From NCBI GenBank assembly GCA_018378775.1, contig JAGZWV010000020.1:1-28354 (forward strand): 28,354 nt of DNA, written 5' to 3'. Of this stretch, positions 1 through 14,726 are shown one piece after another. The translations under genes and the position numbers were made by a program. Source of the DNA: Collinsella sp. (GTDB lineage Bacteria; Actinomycetota; Coriobacteriia; Coriobacteriales; Coriobacteriaceae). Positions within the stretch are counted from its first letter, which is position 1. Every line of letters starts with the position of its first letter. Under the pieces are notes generated by a model that was not told where the DNA came from, made no database searches, and saw nothing but the letters and a program-made list of their open reading frames with translations.

Positions 1-51
1 TGATCTGCTCTCATCTGTCGCATGGAAATCGGCGGCGTTTCCATTTAACGC

Positions 52-84
52 AAAAGAGGCCGCTTCCCCTAGTAGGAAGCGACC
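52..84 (-). terminator. Intrinsic terminator after the DUF4179 gene
   Basis: Read on the minus strand, a 10-bp stem (arms 75-84 and 58-67, with one G-T pair) encloses a 7-nt loop and is followed by TCTTTT. It starts 8 nt after the stop codon of the DUF4179 gene, so it should end the sigma/anti-sigma transcript. Bases 1-51 contain nothing I can support. Confidence 0.85.
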
Positions 85-91
85 CCAAATC

Positions 92-1168
92 TTACGAATA
101 GACGATGGTAAAGGGCTCTTTCGTTTCGGTCTCCCCTGTTGATGTATACCTCACAATTTCAAGGGTTACCGAGACAACTTGATCGACATCAATCAACTTC
201 GTTGGCACCCAGATGTTCTCTCCGCTATTGCGCCCATAAGAAAAATATAAGTTGAACACCCCTGCGTCGTCATCTTCGATAATCTGCTCCGATCCATCCT
301 TGTAGCTGACGGTCAGCTTATTATCAACTGCTTCATAGCCCAAATCATCGATGTGCGTCTGGATGGAAAACGGGCTAATCTCAAGAGGCGAGTCACCGGA
401 GCGGAGTTCCTTTGTATCGACGTACGCTCCAATATTGAACTCGGGTGTCGACGCCTCAAACCGCCTCGCACTCTCACCTTCACCCTCGGTCCAATGGATA
501 TTCCAGGTGACAGCATGTTGCAAATCTCGCTCGCGATCCATAGCGGCAAAGTACATCGTGCCATTAATGACAGTATCGCTTGATGTGTCCTTATCAATTG
601 TGCTGCGTGTGTCAGGCCATTCCTCGCCGAACTTCATATCGGGCGTGCCGATGCCCTGCTCTTCTTCACCATAGAGAACAAGTTCGCCAATCTCTGCTGC
701 TGGCTTGTAGTAGTTAACTCCATTTGGATTGGACAACGTAAACGTCACGGCTCCGCAGCCGTTTTGGTCGATTGCCATCTCATGGATATCAAGCGTATAG
801 CCGTTGCCCTCGACGGACAGATTAACCTCCTGGACTGCGCCTTCCAGGCTTTGGGGCGCGATGCCATCGCCAAACTCTCTGGTGTAGGTATATTTAGTTC
901 CCGATGAGCCGCCGTTGGTCCAGGTAATGGAATCCCCGTTGCCGTGGTTTCCCCAGGCTGAGGCAAAATAGCCGGAATTGACAACGGCGTAGGCGACCCC
1001 TCCGGTCGCCAACACTCCGGCAAGACATCCGATTACGGCAACATAGAGAGGCTTCGCGTGGCCCTTTCGATGAAGCGGCTCGCCTGCCGCAGCATCAATA
1101 ACACGGTCGGCAAGATCGCTATCGGCTTGGATGGACTCGAAGGCCTGCTTGATTTGATTGGATTTCAC
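92..1168 (-). CDS. DUF4179-type membrane protein, probable anti-sigma factor
   Basis: This 358-residue protein probably holds the ECF sigma factor encoded just upstream at the membrane until a signal arrives. Residues 1-40 form a short charged cytoplasmic segment, 41-64 one hydrophobic transmembrane helix, and 65-358 a long extracytoplasmic beta-rich region. This is the architecture of DUF4179 proteins, which are commonly paired with ECF sigma factors. The start is GTG at 1168, preceded by GGAGG at a good distance; an upstream start would not fit. The gene overlaps the 3' end of the sigma gene by 50 nt, which implies translational coupling and fixed stoichiometry. No zinc-binding HxxxCxxC anti-sigma motif is visible, so binding to sigma is inferred from gene pairing, not from a recognised motif. 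The signal sensed is unknown. Confidence 0.75.
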   Translation of the reverse strand: MKSNQIKQAFESIQADSDLADRVIDAAAGEPLHRKGHAKPLYVAVIGCLAGVLATGGVAYAVVNSGYFASAWGNHGNGDSITWTNGGSSGTKYTYTREFGDGIAPQSLEGAVQEVNLSVEGNGYTLDIHEMAIDQNGCGAVTFTLSNPNGVNYYKPAAEIGELVLYGEEEQGIGTPDMKFGEEWPDTRSTIDKDTSSDTVINGTMYFAAMDRERDLQHAVTWNIHWTEGEGESARRFEASTPEFNIGAYVDTKELRSGDSPLEISPFSIQTHIDDLGYEAVDNKLTVSYKDGSEQIIEDDDAGVFNLYFSYGRNSGENIWVPTKLIDVDQVVSVTLEIVRYTSTGETETKEPFTIVYS

Positions 1169-1637
1169 GGTCGCCCTCCTCTAGGATGAATTTGAGCTTC
1201 GATCGACCGCGAGCTAAACGCGTTCGAACGGTCGCGGCTGGTACATGCAACAACTCGGCAATCTCTGAGGTCGAAAAGCCCAGATAGTAATAGAGCATGA
1301 TGGGAACACGGAATCGTTCCGGAAGTCGCATAACGTCTGACAGGACCGCCTTGGTCTCCTCCTGCGCCGTCGAAAGCGAATCGGCCAGGTTCTCAATATC
1401 CTCCACACGCCTCCAAGGCTTTCGAAAGAGAGATTTGCATTCATTGATCGTGACCCGGATAAGCCATCGACGAAGATGTTCCCAGCTTTCAAATTGCGCA
1501 TCGCTTTTGAGTAACTTCAGAAAGACGTCTTGAGCGACATCGTCGGCATCGGCACGATCGCGCAGATACGTCAATGCGATTCGAAACACGACATCCCTGT
1601 GATCTTCGACCGCCTGTCTAAAAGCTTGTTCTTCCAT
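1119..1637 (-). CDS. ECF (group 4) RNA polymerase sigma factor
   Basis: This 172-residue sigma factor has only regions 2 and 4. Region 2 covers about residues 8-73, including the DDVAQDVFLKLL helix that recognises the -10 element and binds core polymerase. Region 4 covers about 98-152, with a helix-turn-helix (GFSTSEIAELLHVPAATVRTRLARGR) for the -35 element. The start at 1637 is chosen because GGGAGGTGATT lies directly before ATG; an in-frame start 34 codons upstream has no such site. The gene ends inside the downstream DUF4179 gene, with a 50-nt overlap, and the two form an operon closed by the terminator at 52-84. A SigW-like promoter at 1688-1714 suggests that it transcribes itself. The ECF subgroup is not assigned. 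Confidence 0.92.
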   Translation of the reverse strand: MEEQAFRQAVEDHRDVVFRIALTYLRDRADADDVAQDVFLKLLKSDAQFESWEHLRRWLIRVTINECKSLFRKPWRRVEDIENLADSLSTAQEETKAVLSDVMRLPERFRVPIMLYYYLGFSTSEIAELLHVPAATVRTRLARGRSKLKFILEEGDREIQSNQAGLRVHPSR

Positions 1638-1687
1638 AATCACCTCCCGGTGACGGTACTGATTCTTGATGAGGTCCTCACCATAGA

Positions 1688-1714
1688 TACGCTCTGGCCG
1701 GACGAAATGTTTCA
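1688..1714 (-). promoter_or_regulatory. Candidate ECF-type autoregulatory promoter
   Basis: On the minus strand TGAAAC (1709-1714) is separated by 17 nt from CGTA (1688-1691), about 50 nt before the sigma factor start. TGAAAC...CGTA is the pattern known for Bacillus SigW promoters, where the usual spacer is 16 nt. This suggests positive autoregulation. A short inverted repeat (AAACCTG/CAGGTTT, 1744-1767) lies further upstream. Confidence 0.45.
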
Positions 1715-1774
1715 AATTCAAGCAGGAAAAACCTACCAAAATAAACCTGTCCCTTTTTGGCAGGTTTTCTTCAA

Positions 1775-1812
1775 CAAAAAAGACCCGCTTCCCTGTTGGG
1801 AAACGGGTCTTT
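1775..1812 (-). terminator. Intrinsic terminator of the rpoBC operon
   Basis: On the minus strand a 15-bp stem (1798-1812 with 1779-1793, one G-T pair) has a 4-nt loop and runs into six T. It starts 27 nt after the rpoC stop codon. This is the strongest terminator in the window and separates rpoBC from the sigma factor unit. Confidence 0.95.
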
Positions 1813-1838
1813 GGAAGGACGGTTAACGTACTAGGAAA

Positions 1839-6317
<4,479 letters not shown>

Positions 6318-6323
6318 AGTCAA

Positions 6324-9815
<3,492 letters not shown>

Positions 9816-9888
9816 CAGGTTTTTCCTCCTTCACGGAAATGCTCGGTGGGTTGGCGAGGCATAGCTTCGCCAGTTATCGCAACCTAAT

Positions 9889-9916
9889 AGTTTATCAGGT
9901 ACCGACCGTTGGGCAA
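9889..9916 (-). promoter_or_regulatory. Candidate rpoB promoter
   Basis: On the minus strand TTGCCC (9911-9916) and TAAACT (9889-9894) are 16 nt apart, each a 4/6 match to the housekeeping consensus. The site is 74 nt upstream of the rpoB GTG and downstream of the galU terminator, so a promoter is needed in this interval. Confidence 0.45.
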
Positions 9917-9994
9917 GAAAAGCCTTGACGCGATTGAGTTTTTGGAGTAGCAAAGTTTTTCGGCAGAAAACACGCAGGTAGATGTATGTGTATC

Positions 9995-10033
9995 GAACAT
10001 CTGTTCATATATTTTCTGTGAACAGAGAGCCAA
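9995..10033 (-). promoter_or_regulatory. Possible second rpoB promoter with palindromic operator
   Basis: On the minus strand TTGGCT (10028-10033) and TATATG (10006-10011) are 16 nt apart. They overlap two nested inverted repeats: CTGTTCA-N11-TGAACAG (10001-10025) and GAACA-TC-TGTTC (9995-10006). The second is of the GAAC-N4-GTTC type bound by Gram-positive LexA. Both the promoter and the operator reading are tentative. Confidence 0.3.
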
Positions 10034-10049
10034 CAATCGCAGCTCTTAT

Positions 10050-10082
10050 AAAAAACGGGCGCGAACCGAGGTCCGCACCCGT
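10050..10082 (-). terminator. Intrinsic terminator of galU
   Basis: On the minus strand a GC-rich stem of about 12 bp, with two non-canonical G-T pairs, is followed by six T. It begins 20 nt after the galU stop codon and isolates galU from rpoB. Confidence 0.9.
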
Positions 10083-10102
10083 AAATGTCGATGCCCGAAG
10101 GC

Positions 10103-11011
10103 TTACTTGCGCATCAAGCCGCCGCGCTCGTCGATGGCGTCCCAGAAGGCGCTTGCAAAGCGAGGATCGCTTGCAGCCATGAGGGCGTTGGTGGCCATCC
10201 AGCCAGAGGGAGTGCCGGTGTCGTAGCCCGACAGCGGGTCGATGACGACCGCATACATGGCCTCGCGATCGAGCGAACGGGCCATTGCGTCGGTGAGCTG
10301 GATCTCGCCGCCCTTGCCGGCCTGCTGATCAGCGAGCAGGTCCATGACCAGCGGGCTCAGCAGATAGCGGCCGACGATGTACAGGTTGGACGGAGCAGCC
10401 TCGGGAGCGGGCTTCTCGACCAGACCGCCGATGCGCCAGACAGCGCCCGGCTCGGCATCGGCAACGCCCTCGGCGCTCTCGAGCGAACCGACGCGCTCGC
10501 CGGCGATAACGCCGTAGCGGCTGACTTCCTCGGGCGAGCAAGCAGCGACGGCGATAACCGAAGCGCCACCGTGCTCCTTGGAAACGGCGAGCATCTTGTC
10601 GCAGATGTCGCGGTTAGGCACAACGTAGTCGCCCAGAAGAACCAGGAAGTTCTCCCCTGCCACGGCGTCGGCAGCAGAGCGAATAGCATGGCCGAGGCCC
10701 TTGGGCTCGTACTGATAACGGAAGTCGACCGGCATACCGCCAGCGTGGGCGACGGCATCGGCATAGGCGTTCTTGCCGCGCTCGCGCAGCAGGTTCTCGA
10801 GCGAGCGATCGGGCTGGAAGTAGTTCAGTAGCTCGGGCTTACCGGGAGAGGTAACGATGATGGCGTCGTCGACCTCCTCGGGATCGAGCGCCTCCTCGAC
10901 GACGTACTGAATGACGGGCTTGTCGAGCACCGGCAGCATCTCTTTGGGCGTGCACTTGGTGCCAGGCAGAAAACGCGTGCCAAGACCGGCGGCGGGGATG
11001 ATTGCCTTCAT
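10103..11011 (-). CDS. galU: UTP-glucose-1-phosphate uridylyltransferase
   Basis: This 302-residue enzyme makes UDP-glucose from UTP and glucose-1-phosphate, feeding cell-envelope glycan and galactose metabolism. The nucleotidyltransferase signature is at residues 9-29 (AGLGTRFLPGTKCTPKEMLP), the sugar-phosphate site includes GLGHAI and LLGD, and VEKP and GEIQLTD are present. The second Asp of the usual LLGDD is a Tyr here, a minor deviation. The start at 11011 gives the canonical MKAIIPAAG N-terminus after AAAGGATC; a longer reading frame extends 28 codons upstream without family similarity. It forms its own unit, with a promoter at 11108-11135 and a terminator at 10050-10082. Its position between rplL and rpoB is atypical. 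Confidence 0.95.
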   Translation of the reverse strand: MKAIIPAAGLGTRFLPGTKCTPKEMLPVLDKPVIQYVVEEALDPEEVDDAIIVTSPGKPELLNYFQPDRSLENLLRERGKNAYADAVAHAGGMPVDFRYQYEPKGLGHAIRSAADAVAGENFLVLLGDYVVPNRDICDKMLAVSKEHGGASVIAVAACSPEEVSRYGVIAGERVGSLESAEGVADAEPGAVWRIGGLVEKPAPEAAPSNLYIVGRYLLSPLVMDLLADQQAGKGGEIQLTDAMARSLDREAMYAVVIDPLSGYDTGTPSGWMATNALMAASDPRFASAFWDAIDERGGLMRK

Positions 11012-11107
11012 GTTATTCAAAGATCCTTTCGCAGGCGCAAAAGCGCCCCATGCGTGCGGCACACAGCCGCAGACCAAATTGCGATACCCAAGCATCTTAC
11101 CGCTGGA

Positions 11108-11135
11108 ACTATATGTCGCTACAAGGCAGAGACAA
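11108..11135 (-). promoter_or_regulatory. Candidate galU promoter
   Basis: On the minus strand TTGTCT (11130-11135) and TATAGT (11108-11113) are 16 nt apart. The predicted leader of about 90 nt contains two small hairpins, one (GGCGC/GCGCC) just before the ribosome-binding site. The rest of the 314-nt gap between galU and rplL shows only the rplL terminator. Confidence 0.5.
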
Positions 11136-11263
11136 TTCTTCAGCAGGTCAACGCAAATTATTGCTCGAATGGTGCAATTTTATTGCCCAACGGCAGAGCA
11201 CCCGATACGACGCAAATCGCAGAACATGGCAGTTTGAGCAACCGATGCCGAGGGACCGAAAAA

Positions 11264-11298
11264 CAAAAAAGACGGGGCTCGCAATGCGAACCCCGTCT
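11264..11298 (-). terminator. Intrinsic terminator of rplJL
   Basis: On the minus strand a 13-bp stem (11286-11298 with 11270-11282, one G-T pair) has a 3-nt loop and is followed by TTTTTTGTTTTT. It starts 28 nt after the rplL stop and ends the ribosomal protein operon before galU. Confidence 0.95.
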
Positions 11299-11325
11299 GC
11301 AAAGAAATCTGGCGAGAAAGCCTGA

Positions 11326-11703
11326 TTACTTGAGGGTGACAGCAGCGCCAGCAGCCTCGAGCTTCTCCTTGGCAGCCTCGGCGTCCTCCTTCTTGGCACC
11401 CTCGAGAACAGCCTTGGGAGCGCCCTCGACGACCTCCTTGGCCTCCTTCAGGCCAAGGTTGGTGAGCTCACGGACGGCCTTGATGACCTGGATCTTGTTG
11501 TCGCCGAAGCCCTCGAGCACGACGTCAAACTCGGTCTTCTCCTCGGCCTCAGCAGCGCCAGCAGCGGGAGCGGCGACAACAGCGGCAGGAGCAGCGGCGG
11601 AAACGCCGAAGGTGTCCTCGATAGCCTTGACGAGCTCGGAAGCCTCGAGAAGGGTCATTTCCTTAAGAGCATCGATGATCTCATCGGTGGTAAGCTTAGC
11701 CAT
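11326..11703 (-). CDS. rplL: 50S ribosomal protein L7/L12
   Basis: This 125-residue stalk protein is present as dimers on L10 and recruits translation GTPases. The N-terminal dimerisation helices (residues 3-34) are followed by an Ala-rich hinge (35-55) and the globular C-terminal domain with KIQVIKAVRELTNLGLKEAK, which contacts elongation factors. The length is typical. The start at 11703 gives the usual MAKLTTDEI after AAAGGACTTAGAA. It is cotranscribed with rplJ, 102 nt downstream of it, and is followed by a strong terminator. Confidence 0.98.
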   Translation of the reverse strand: MAKLTTDEIIDALKEMTLLEASELVKAIEDTFGVSAAAPAAVVAAPAAGAAEAEEKTEFDVVLEGFGDNKIQVIKAVRELTNLGLKEAKEVVEGAPKAVLEGAKKEDAEAAKEKLEAAGAAVTLK

Positions 11704-11721
11704 TTCTAAGTCCTTTCGGTT

Positions 11722-11790
11722 TCCGTGTCTGTGCACGGAGATCAGTTAAAACACGACGCGAATGCGCCAGGGGTGCGGCGTTGCCGCCGC
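11722..11790 (-). other. Two intercistronic hairpins between rplJ and rplL
   Basis: The 102-nt gap holds two hairpins: GCGGCG/CGCCGC closed by a GCAA tetraloop (11775-11790) and TCCGTG/CACGGA with a 6-nt loop (11722-11739). The second sits just upstream of the rplL ribosome-binding site. L7/L12 is needed in several copies per L10, so these may affect processing or translation. That role is inference. Confidence 0.45.
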
Positions 11791-11805
11791 GGGTGAAAAC
11801 AGCAA

Positions 11806-12327
11806 CTAGGCTGCCTTCTGCTCGGAGACCTGCTGGATCGAACGAGCGAGACCAGAGGAAACGCCGTTGACGCAGACAGCGATGTCGCGAGCGAAACCGG
11901 AGATGAGACCGGCGATCTGGCCGAGAAGCTGATCCTTGGTGGGCAGCTCGGCGATAGCCTTAACATCATCAGCGGAAACGGCCTTGCCGTCGGAGATACC
12001 GCCCTTGATCTCAAGGACGCCCTTGGACTTAGCGGAGAAGTCCTTAAGGGCCTTAGCGGCCTCGACCGGCTCGGACTCGTAGAACACATAAGCGACGGGG
12101 CCGGCGAGAATCTCGTCGAGCTCGGGCTGCTCCTGGTTCTTGAGAGCGATCTTGACCAGGTTGTTCTTGTAGACCTTCATCTCGGCGCCGCACTCGCGAA
12201 GCTGATGACGCAGCTCCTGAGCCTGCTTAACCGTCAGACCGTTGTAGTTGACGACGAACAGACCGGCGTTCTCGGCGATACGGGACTCGATCTCTGCAAC
12301 CTTGTCGATTTTGTACTGCTGGGGCAT
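11806..12327 (-). CDS. rplJ: 50S ribosomal protein L10
   Basis: This 173-residue protein anchors the L7/L12 stalk to 23S rRNA. The N-terminal domain contains the family pattern FVVNYNGLTVKQAQELR and then the VYKNNLVKIAL segment; the C-terminal helix binds L7/L12 dimers. The start at 12327 follows AGGAGGTG at ideal spacing. The gene is first in the rplJL unit and is preceded by an L10 leader, an attenuator and a strong promoter, so it is probably autoregulated by the L10-L12 complex. rplK and rplA are not found upstream; an aminotransferase gene lies there instead. Confidence 0.98.
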   Translation of the reverse strand: MPQQYKIDKVAEIESRIAENAGLFVVNYNGLTVKQAQELRHQLRECGAEMKVYKNNLVKIALKNQEQPELDEILAGPVAYVFYESEPVEAAKALKDFSAKSKGVLEIKGGISDGKAVSADDVKAIAELPTKDQLLGQIAGLISGFARDIAVCVNGVSSGLARSIQQVSEQKAA

Positions 12328-12390
12328 GAATTACACCTCCTCGAATTCTTTCCGGGCACGGTCCGCCACAAGGACGTGACGGGGGCATGT

Positions 12391-12429
12391 CCAAAAAGAA
12401 AGCCCCCGCGCTGCATGAGCGACGGGGGC
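12391..12429 (-). terminator. Attenuator terminator in the rplJ leader
   Basis: On the minus strand GCCCCCG-CGCT pairs with AGCG-CGGGGGC (11 bp, one bulged T, 5-nt loop) and is followed by TTTCTTTTT. It lies 64 nt before the rplJ start, inside the transcribed leader, so it is a conditional terminator coupled to the L10 leader. Confidence 0.85.
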
Positions 12430-12451
12430 GAGAAGACATATCTACTCGACC

Positions 12452-12522
12452 ACCTCGGCTGGCGGGAAGTCCCATTAAGCTCGCGGGTAAGACCCGTTTG
12501 CGCCGGCTGTCTCTGGCAGCGG
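12452..12522 (-). promoter_or_regulatory. Ribosomal protein L10 leader RNA
   Basis: On the minus strand the RNA has the conserved features of the L10 leader: CCAGAGACAGCCGG near the 5' end, TTAATGG in the middle, and CCAGCCGAGG at the 3' end, which pairs back to form the kink-turn-containing L10-L12 binding site. It lies between the promoter (12544-12572) and the attenuator (12391-12429). Binding of excess L10-L12 is expected to favour termination. Confidence 0.88.
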
Positions 12523-12543
12523 ATTCGTGCGTGAACCGAAAGT

Positions 12544-12572
12544 ATTATGGCGGGGACCCCGGCGTCGGTCAA
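12544..12572 (-). promoter_or_regulatory. rplJL promoter
   Basis: On the minus strand TTGACC (12567-12572) and CATAAT (12544-12549) are 17 nt apart, each a 5/6 match. Transcription would start near 12537, just before the L10 leader. Confidence 0.85.
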
Positions 12573-12803
12573 CGGAAAACCGGACTGCACACAATTCCAC
12601 CATCCGGCCGCACCGCCGAAGGCCGGGCGCAAGGTTTTCGCTCGGTCAGGTCCTGGGCTCGCTCGGAAAGCACATTAAGTGCTTTCCGGCTCGTGCGGAA
12701 TCTACGAAAACCTTGCGCCCGGCCTTCGGCGGCGCGGCCTGCGGTGACTTTGGGGCAGTCCGGGTTTTCGTTGGCTGACGCCCCCACTCATAATGCTTGG
12801 GTC
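12544..12803. repeat. Large imperfect inverted repeat that includes the rplJ promoter
   Basis: This is the full content of the 260-nt gap between rplJ's promoter and the aminotransferase stop. The inner arms (12606-12640 and 12705-12739) are 35 bp with one mismatch. The similarity continues outwards with small gaps, so the rplJ -35 and -10 elements have mirrored counterparts (TTGGCT at about 12771 and CATAAT at about 12789, on the plus strand). The centre contains a perfect 9-bp hairpin (12665-12673 with 12679-12687, loop ATTAA). No coding signal is supported here. Confidence 0.85.
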
Positions 12804-12832
12804 GGTGGGCTGATGTGTTGCGTCCCTGATGG

Positions 12833-13969
12833 CTACAGGGTTGAAATGAAGGTGGACAGGCGATTTAGGCCTTCGTCCAGATCTTGGTCGGAGACGCAGT
12901 AGCTGAGGCGGACGTGGCCTTCGGTTCCGAAGCAGTCTCCCGGAACTAGGGCTACGTTTGCCTCTTTGATGGCTTTGATGCAGAAGTCTTCGCTTGTCAG
13001 GCCGAATTGTTTGATGCTGGGGAAGGCGTAGAAGGCTCCTGCGGGCTCTACTACGTCGAGGCCCATGGCGTCTAAGGCTGCGAGTACGCGTTCGCGGCGG
13101 GCTCGGTAGACTTCGAGCATGGGGGTTGGGTCGACGGTCAGGGCTCGGGCCGCGGCGTCCATCTCGAAGGAGACGGCGCTCGATACTAGGTATTGGTGAG
13201 CCTTGGCGATCTCGGCGATGACGGGTGCCACTGCTGCGAGCCAGCCCAGGCGCCAGCCGGTCATAGCCCAGGGCTTGGAGAAGCTCTCGATGACTACCGT
13301 CTGCTCACGCAGCTCCGGGTGGCGCTGGGCGAAGCGCTCGTAGCCGTCCACGTAGACCAAGCGGTTGTATACGTCGTCGCAGACCACGTAGATGCCCGCC
13401 TGCTCTGCCACGCGCGCCACGGCGTCGAGCGATGCCGTGTTGAGGATGCAACCCGTAGGATTGTTGGGCGAGCAGATGACGATGGCCTTGGTCGCCGGCG
13501 TCACGCAAGCACGAAGTGCGTCCTCGTCAATCTGGAATTGCGCAGGCTCCGTATCCAAAAAGACTGCTTTGGCGTGGTTGGCCACGACGATGCTCTCGTA
13601 CAGGCCAAAGGCCGGCGTGGGAATAATGACCTCATCGCCGGGGTTGAGCATGGCCATGAATGTTGCCGACAGGGCCTCGGTCGCGCCGTCGGTCAGGATG
13701 ACCTCGTCGGCGGAAAACGCCAGGCCCGCGTCATCCATATATTTGGACAGTGCATCACGCAGGGCGGGGCGACCGTTGTTGGGCGGATAGTGCGTGTCAC
13801 CACGGTCCAGTGCGGCGGTCACCTCGGCGCTAATCACATCGGGCGTGGGAAAATCGGGCTCGCCAAGCGCAAGCGCGATACACCCCGGGTGCTGGGCGGC
13901 GAGCGCGTTGATCCGGCGGATACCGGAGGGCTTGAGCGTGGCAAGCGAGGTATTCATGGGCAGACGCAT
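12833..13969 (-). CDS. PLP-dependent class I/II aminotransferase (aspartate-aminotransferase-like)
   Basis: This 378-residue cytoplasmic fold-type I enzyme transfers amino groups between amino acids and 2-oxo acids. The family signatures are present: GEPDF near residue 36, NNPTG at 169-173, D198/Y201 that hold the cofactor, the Schiff-base lysine K232 in SFSKPWAMTGWRLGW, and the substrate-carboxylate Arg in the C-terminal VRLSY. The start at 13969 follows AAAGGAACGCC. An ATG four codons later is possible but has a poorer site. The substrate cannot be fixed from sequence; aspartate or aromatic/alanine-type substrates are candidates. It is divergent from the next gene and lies upstream of rplJ in the same direction, separated by the large palindrome. 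No good terminator follows it. Confidence 0.9.
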   Translation of the reverse strand: MRLPMNTSLATLKPSGIRRINALAAQHPGCIALALGEPDFPTPDVISAEVTAALDRGDTHYPPNNGRPALRDALSKYMDDAGLAFSADEVILTDGATEALSATFMAMLNPGDEVIIPTPAFGLYESIVVANHAKAVFLDTEPAQFQIDEDALRACVTPATKAIVICSPNNPTGCILNTASLDAVARVAEQAGIYVVCDDVYNRLVYVDGYERFAQRHPELREQTVVIESFSKPWAMTGWRLGWLAAVAPVIAEIAKAHQYLVSSAVSFEMDAAARALTVDPTPMLEVYRARRERVLAALDAMGLDVVEPAGAFYAFPSIKQFGLTSEDFCIKAIKEANVALVPGDCFGTEGHVRLSYCVSDQDLDEGLNRLSTFISTL

Positions 13970-14062
13970 GGCGTTCCTTTCGTAAGGGTTGCACTAGGAT
14001 AGCGCGGCGAGGCGCCGCCAGACGGTGTAACCTAAACGGAAACCAACCGGAAAGGAGGCGGC

Positions 14063-14725
14063 ATGGAGACGACCGCACGCGGCGATGTACCAAAAACGTT
14101 GCAAACCATTGCGTATATCAGCATTCCCAATAGCGCCGATCTTGAGTTTTTGCTCTGGGACTTGCAGGATGCCATCGCCGCCTATGCTCAGCTTTCTGGC
14201 ACCGCGCTCCCCCGCCCGGTTGATTTGGAGGCGGATGATGCCGACAACGTTGCAGACGGCATCGTGCTGGCCATTGAAGATATGGCTGACGACGAGGCGT
14301 TGACTGCTATCGAGCAGGCGCTTGAGCACTTTGGCAGCACGGGGACGCGTGTCTATGCCGTGATTCGAGCCGCACAAGAGGGCGCTGAGCAGGCGCGTGG
14401 GACCGCCGTTCGCCTGCACAAGGCATGTGAGCGCCATGACCAATTGTGGTGTGGCGGCGTTGCCATCTGCGCCGGCGGCGACATCGCAGCGCTTCGCCAT
14501 TCCCCACGCATGGGCCTCTTGCGCCGACCATTTTCGGAAGCGATGGATAAGCTTGTGGGCGCTGTGCGCATGGGCTGCTCCATTGAGCATGCGCAGCTGC
14601 TTGGCGGCGGCAATGCCGGTAGCGTCGATGCCGACGGCATGGTGCGCGTCAAGCCGGCCGTGCCCGCGCCGATCTGGCGAGGCGTTCTAAAACGTCTGGG
14701 CGCCCACGCTCAAACAAAAATCTAA
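14063..14725 (+). CDS. Flavodoxin-fold-like protein of unknown function
   Basis: I do not recognise a named family for this 220-residue protein. It is soluble, with no signal peptide or membrane segment. Residues 97-142 (RVYAVIRAAQEG...ARGTAVRLHKACERH...WCGGVAICAGGDI) resemble the second half of small flavodoxin-like NAD(P)H oxidoreductases, where a beta strand is followed by a helix and a GG-rich strand. The N-terminal half, with an acidic stretch (DLEADDADNVADGIVLAIEDMADD), lacks a clear FMN phosphate-binding loop, so flavin binding is doubtful. The start at 14063 follows AAAGGAGGCGGC. The gene stands alone, divergent from the aminotransferase and convergent with the DNA glycosylase, whose stop is 1 nt away. 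Confidence 0.7.
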   Translation: METTARGDVPKTLQTIAYISIPNSADLEFLLWDLQDAIAAYAQLSGTALPRPVDLEADDADNVADGIVLAIEDMADDEALTAIEQALEHFGSTGTRVYAVIRAAQEGAEQARGTAVRLHKACERHDQLWCGGVAICAGGDIAALRHSPRMGLLRRPFSEAMDKLVGAVRMGCSIEHAQLLGGGNAGSVDADGMVRVKPAVPAPIWRGVLKRLGAHAQTKI

Positions 14726-14726
14726 A

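Noticed and set aside
140..1168. The DUF4179 gene as an ordinary secreted protein
   Set aside because: Its single transmembrane helix after a 40-residue cytoplasmic segment and its overlap with an ECF sigma gene fit an anti-sigma factor better; there is no signal-peptidase site.
6318..6323. TTG at 6323 as the rpoC start
   Set aside because: It directly abuts the rpoB stop and leaves only 3 nt after AAGGAG. GTG 6317 has 9-nt spacing. The difference is two residues, and experimental data could reverse this choice.
12387..12902. A 171-codon plus-strand open frame between rplJ and the aminotransferase
   Set aside because: It crosses the L10 leader, the rplJ promoter and the large palindrome. 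Its existence is explained by the GC-rich inverted repeat.
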